In this document: positions 61,202 to 64,000 of the stretch, in pieces
Layout: every line of letters starts with the position of its first letter
How positions within the stretch are numbered: position 1 is the first letter of the stretch
NCBI RefSeq assembly: GCF_004335085.1
Contig: NZ_RQRS01000019.1
Span: forward strand, 1 to 64,000
DNA length: 64,000 bases
Source of the DNA: Pedobacter nototheniae
GTDB taxonomy: Bacteria > Bacteroidota > Bacteroidia > Sphingobacteriales > Sphingobacteriaceae
Direction of reading: 5' to 3'
Position numbers and translations under genes: made by a program
The notes under the pieces: model-generated
What the model saw: the letters and a program-made list of their open reading frames with translations, nothing else
The model's database searches: none
What the model was told of the DNA's origin: nothing

Positions 61202-62218
61202 TCACAGAATATTTACTTCACGTTCTAAAGTGACTCCAAAAGTAGACTTTACACTGTCTATAATCTGTTCGGATAATTGATACACTTCTTTACCTGTAGC
61301 GTTGCCATGATTTACTAAAACCAGCGCCTGATTTTTCCAGGTACCTGTTTGGCCAACAATTTTGCCCTTCCATCCGCACTGCTCTATTAACCATCCAGCT
61401 GCCAATTTAACTTTTCCATCTGCTGTAGGATAATGTACCACATCGGGGTGATTTGCTACAACATCAGCAAATTCATATTTTTCTATAACCGGATTTTTAA
61501 AGAAACTGCCGGCATTACCAATAGTTGAAGGATCTGGCAGTTTGCTTACACGAATATGCGATACCACAGAAGAAACATCTGCAATATTAGGATTTTGAAT
61601 GTTTCTATTGCTAAGCTCAGCCTCAATTGCGCCGTAGGATGTATTAATATTGGGTTGCGTACTTAGATTAAAAGTAACCGATGTAATGATGTATTTTCCT
61701 TTTAGTTCTCCTTTAAAAACACTTTCGCGGTAACCAAAATGGCATTGATTAAAATTAAATATCTTAAAAATCCCTGTTTCTATTTCAAAGGCTTTACAGC
61801 TTTCAAACACATCTTTTAACTCTACACCATAAGCTCCAATATTTTGAATGGGCGATGCACCAACCGTACCAGGAATTAAACTCAGATTTTCTACTCCGGC
61901 AAAACCATGTTGCACACAATAATTTACCAAATCATTCCAAACTTCACCTGCGCCAGCGGTAACTTTAACCGTTTCACCAGTAATTTCATTTGAAATTCCT
62001 TTGATGCTCATTTTTATAATTAAGCCCTCAAAGTTTTTAGTGAAAAGCATATTGCTTCCACCGCCAATAATTAAAATCTGATTTGCTTTCACAACCTCAG
62101 ATTCAAAAAGCTTACTCAAATCATCTTCATTAAATATTTCAGCAAAAAAACTTGCTTTAACATCTATACCGAAAGAATTGTATGGTTTAAGTGAAATATT
62201 TTCCTGAATCTGCAGCAT
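61202..62218 (-). CDS. murB: UDP-N-acetylenolpyruvoylglucosamine reductase
   Basis: MurB reduces the enolpyruvyl group to lactyl to complete UDP-MurNAc for peptidoglycan. The 338-residue protein has the FAD-binding segment GGGSNMLF (about 52-59), VENLSLIPGTVGASPIQNIGAYG, the tyrosine-loop region of the E. coli-like type I, and the catalytic Ser238 in TIGNAGSFFKNP. I chose the ATG at 62218 (MLQIQENISLKPYNSFGID); the upstream in-frame start would add eight residues not typical of the family. Confidence 0.95.
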   Translation of the reverse strand: MLQIQENISLKPYNSFGIDVKASFFAEIFNEDDLSKLFESEVVKANQILIIGGGSNMLFTKNFEGLIIKMSIKGISNEITGETVKVTAGAGEVWNDLVNYCVQHGFAGVENLSLIPGTVGASPIQNIGAYGVELKDVFESCKAFEIETGIFKIFNFNQCHFGYRESVFKGELKGKYIITSVTFNLSTQPNINTSYGAIEAELSNRNIQNPNIADVSSVVSHIRVSKLPDPSTIGNAGSFFKNPVIEKYEFADVVANHPDVVHYPTADGKVKLAAGWLIEQCGWKGKIVGQTGTWKNQALVLVNHGNATGKEVYQLSEQIIDSVKSTFGVTLEREVNIL

Positions 62219-62294
62219 AATTGATTGTAATTTTCTGCCCAAAAGTAAGAAAATAGTGTCTGACTTATTGAATGATTATAAATCAGGAATAAAT

Positions 62295-62330
62295 TTAATC
62301 ACAATGCAGCAAATACCGCATTGTGATTAA
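62295..62330 (-). terminator. Perfect hairpin after the peptide operon
   Basis: TTAATCACAATGC (62295-62307) pairs perfectly with GCATTGTGATTAA (62318-62330) around a 10-base loop. The T run is weak (AAATTTATT), so it may be a processing or stability hairpin rather than a strong terminator. Confidence 0.55.
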
Positions 62331-62339
62331 CCTTTAATA

Positions 62340-62471
62340 CTAAAGCGTTGTTGGCCTTATGGTAATAACAGTTATGGTTTTAACTGGAACAGTTGGCATT
62401 TTAAGTCCATCATGCTTTATTTTTTTAAAAACAAACATGGTTCTTTTAGTTAATGGCTTTGTTATTCTCAT
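62340..62471 (-). CDS. Candidate small basic peptide, 43 residues
   Basis: The frame from ATG at 62471 encodes MRITKPLTKRTMFVFKKIKH followed by a Val/Thr-rich tail ending IRPTTL. It starts 26 bases after the double-glycine peptide gene, with no terminator between and a hairpin shortly after its stop, so it lies in the same transcript. It is basic (nine Lys/Arg) and has no GG leader and no cysteine. Function is unknown, and coding is not proven at this length. Confidence 0.4.
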   Translation of the reverse strand: MRITKPLTKRTMFVFKKIKHDGLKMPTVPVKTITVITIRPTTL

Positions 62472-62497
62472 CGCTTTAATTTAATGTTGTTAAAAAA

Positions 62498-62737
62498 TTA
62501 AGCACATGGCTGCATAACCACCTCACCAGCACAAGTATACATAACTGGGCCAGAGCAACCTCCATTTGTTGGCGACCATTGTCCTCCTACAAAAATGCCA
62601 TTGGCATCTGTTGTACCCATATTGCCCATACAATCAAAGGGCACTAAGTTACCATCGCAAACACCACACATCATCTGTTTTTTTCCACCTAATACATTTT
62701 TCATTTCAGCTTTGCTGAGCAAATTTGTCTTTTTCAT
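62498..62737 (-). CDS. Double-glycine leader, cysteine-rich exported peptide (bacteriocin/RiPP-like)
   Basis: The precursor has 79 residues from the ATG at 62737. The leader MKKTNLLSKAEMKNVLGG is a textbook GG leader, cut after Gly18 by the peptidase domain of a bacteriocin-type ABC exporter. The 61-residue core has six cysteines at core positions 6, 9, 18, 43, 51 and 60, many Gly and Met, and is not basic, unlike many pore-forming bacteriocins. Even cysteine number suggests three disulfides. An upstream in-frame start would add 15 residues before the leader and does not fit. An HlyD-like export gene lies directly upstream, which supports secretion. Activity is unknown. Confidence 0.8.
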   Translation of the reverse strand: MKKTNLLSKAEMKNVLGGKKQMMCGVCDGNLVPFDCMGNMGTTDANGIFVGGQWSPTNGGCSGPVMYTCAGEVVMQPCA

Positions 62738-62822
62738 TTTTTTAGGGATTTGATTTGTTTTGAAGTTTTTGCGGGCTTTCACGCAAGCCTGCTTTAGCGG
62801 TATTTTTAATTGTATAAATATA

Positions 62823-64000
62823 TTATTGGCTATGCATCATTTTGGTAATATTCCTAAAGAAACGCTGCAGTAAAGAACTTTCTTCTGTAATAATTTCTGC
62901 ATCAGCCAGCATTCCATTTTTAAGTACAATTTTTCGATTTGGGTCTTTATTTTCAAATTGCTCAAAGCTTACCTTGGCAATAAACACGCTATCTTTATAA
63001 GCCGCATCAGAAATATAGGTTAAGCGCCCTCTAATCATTCCATACTGTTCAAACGGATAGCTTTTTAATTTAACCAGCGTACGTTCTCCCTTGCGGATTT
63101 TACCCATATTGTACTGCGGAATTTGTACCTCGCCAAAGTAATTTGCATTGCCAGGGTTCACAATAAAAATTTCTTGATTGGCTGCAACATTTTGATTTTG
63201 TTGTACAATACCGGCAAAGCTCAATTTACCAGCCACAGGTGCTTTTAAAATGTGCTGCAATATCCAGGCATCACTTTCGGTAACACATTGATTGAGTGAT
63301 TGTAAAAATTTAGCTTGTTCTTCTGCAATGGTATGTTTTAAATCAAGTAATTCTTTTTCCTTGCCTGTGTAGCTGCTGGCGTTATTAAGCATGGAAGTTT
63401 CTGTTTGTTGCAACGGGTACTTTGATGCTAAATATTTATTCTCTTGCTGAGTGAACTCACTGCTGGATATAACTTTTTTATCATAAAGCTGCCTATATGC
63501 TTTATATTCCTTCTCATTATTGGCATATTCTTGTTGCTGTACCTTTTGCTGTTTAACTAATTGTGCTTTAAGTGTTGTAATATCTTTTAAATCTCGCTCC
63601 AAATAGGCCATTTTATTTAGATAATAACCATTTTTTTGAGTAGATTGATATTGCAAATATTGCTGGTAAAAACTTTGATAACTGCCTTGAAGCTCTCCCA
63701 AATTTAAACCTGTAGGTAAATTAACCGAAGCTAAACTGTTTGTTAAAAGGTTATTTTGAAACTTTTTTAGTTCTTTACTCAACTTCAAAACATCGTTGGG
63801 ATTTGCCGTACTTTCAAAAAATGCCAGAACCTGATTTTCTTGTACCATCTGGCCATCCTCTACCAGTAAAGCCGTTAGTTTTCCGCCTTGCTTTGCTAAA
63901 ACCTGTTTAGGAGAATTTAAACTGTTTACCTTTAAATTGGTTTTAACAACATCAGGGTATTCAATTAATGCCGACAGCAAAATAATACCGCCCAAAATGG
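62823..64000 (-). CDS. HlyD-family secretion/adaptor protein of a peptide exporter (5' end outside window)
   Basis: At least 390 residues. The visible chain starts inside the N-terminal membrane segment (GGIILLSALIEYPDV), so the true start is beyond the window edge. It then has a lipoyl half (SPKQVLAKQGGKLTALLVEDGQMVQENQVLAFFE), a long coiled coil (about 75-240), and APVAGKLSFAGIVQQNQNV with GMLADAEIITEESSLLQRFF at the end. This is the adaptor type paired with peptidase-containing ABC exporters. It ends 85 bases before the GG-leader peptide gene on the same strand. The ABC exporter itself would be expected further upstream. Confidence 0.88.
   Translation of the reverse strand, partial: ILGGIILLSALIEYPDVVKTNLKVNSLNSPKQVLAKQGGKLTALLVEDGQMVQENQVLAFFESTANPNDVLKLSKELKKFQNNLLTNSLASVNLPTGLNLGELQGSYQSFYQQYLQYQSTQKNGYYLNKMAYLERDLKDITTLKAQLVKQQKVQQQEYANNEKEYKAYRQLYDKKVISSSEFTQQENKYLASKYPLQQTETSMLNNASSYTGKEKELLDLKHTIAEEQAKFLQSLNQCVTESDAWILQHILKAPVAGKLSFAGIVQQNQNVAANQEIFIVNPGNANYFGEVQIPQYNMGKIRKGERTLVKLKSYPFEQYGMIRGRLTYISDAAYKDSVFIAKVSFEQFENKDPNRKIVLKNGMLADAEIITEESSLLQRFFRNITKMMHSQ

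Overview
The window looks like chromosome of a Bacteroidota bacterium close to Pedobacter (Sphingobacteriaceae). The evidence is a low GC content, SusC/SusD pairs, FecR/ECF-sigma pairs, lipoproteins with CKK-type lipoboxes, two DUF2723 membrane proteins, and promoters of the Bacteroidota type (TTG, 19-21 bases, TAnnTTTG). Genus is inferred from gene content and protein style, not from a marker gene. No prophage, insertion sequence, CRISPR array or rRNA was seen.

Layout. 1-4.5 kb is housekeeping: the 5' part of recF, a small unknown protein, a membrane-anchored TPR protein, then pth, rplY (L25/Ctc), prs and tRNA-Gln on the minus strand. 4.6-11 kb holds two tandem DUF2723 (TMEM260-like, predicted O-mannosyltransferase) genes, followed by accA. 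12.6-21.2 kb is a minus-strand TonB system (ECF sigma, FecR, STN-containing SusC, SusD) with a serine carboxypeptidase beyond a terminator. 21.3-22.4 kb carries a second ECF sigma factor plus a tightly linked membrane protein, followed by two direct copies of an intergenic repeat. 23-40.5 kb is a maltodextrin/starch utilisation locus: LacI regulator, SusC, SusD, SusE-like lipoprotein, SusA-like GH13, beta-phosphoglucomutase, GH65 phosphorylase, GH13, an SLC45-like MFS symporter and a lipoprotein GH13. Two perfect palindromes between lacI and susC are probable LacI operators.

40.8-52.3 kb is mixed: orphan response regulator, DinB, SulP permease, small unknown proteins, TPR, NTF2-like and DoxX proteins, two nearly identical tRNA-Asn loci, a three-gene locus (XRE-cupin regulator, alkaline-phosphatase-like hydrolase, FAD oxidoreductase) with three copies of a 13-bp operator-like motif, and a PfkB kinase. 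52.3-57.2 kb is an EmrB/EmrA/TolC-type efflux operon with a divergent AraC regulator. 57.2-61.1 kb carries carotenoid genes (lycopene cyclase, CrtI, a cytochrome b5-like protein) and an ECF sigma factor. murB follows. The right edge holds a candidate peptide export locus: a double-glycine-leader, six-cysteine peptide beside an HlyD-like secretion protein that runs off the window.

How it fits together. The Sus locus reads as a complete phosphorolytic pathway: outer-membrane capture (SusC/D/E), surface or periplasmic hydrolysis (three exported GH13 enzymes), inner-membrane import (MFS), cytoplasmic phosphorolysis of maltose (GH65) and conversion of beta-glucose-1-phosphate to glucose-6-phosphate (PgmB), under a LacI-family sensor. 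Intrinsic terminators inside this and the neighbouring SusC locus suggest graded expression. The least explained parts are the right-edge peptide locus and the XRE-cupin locus.
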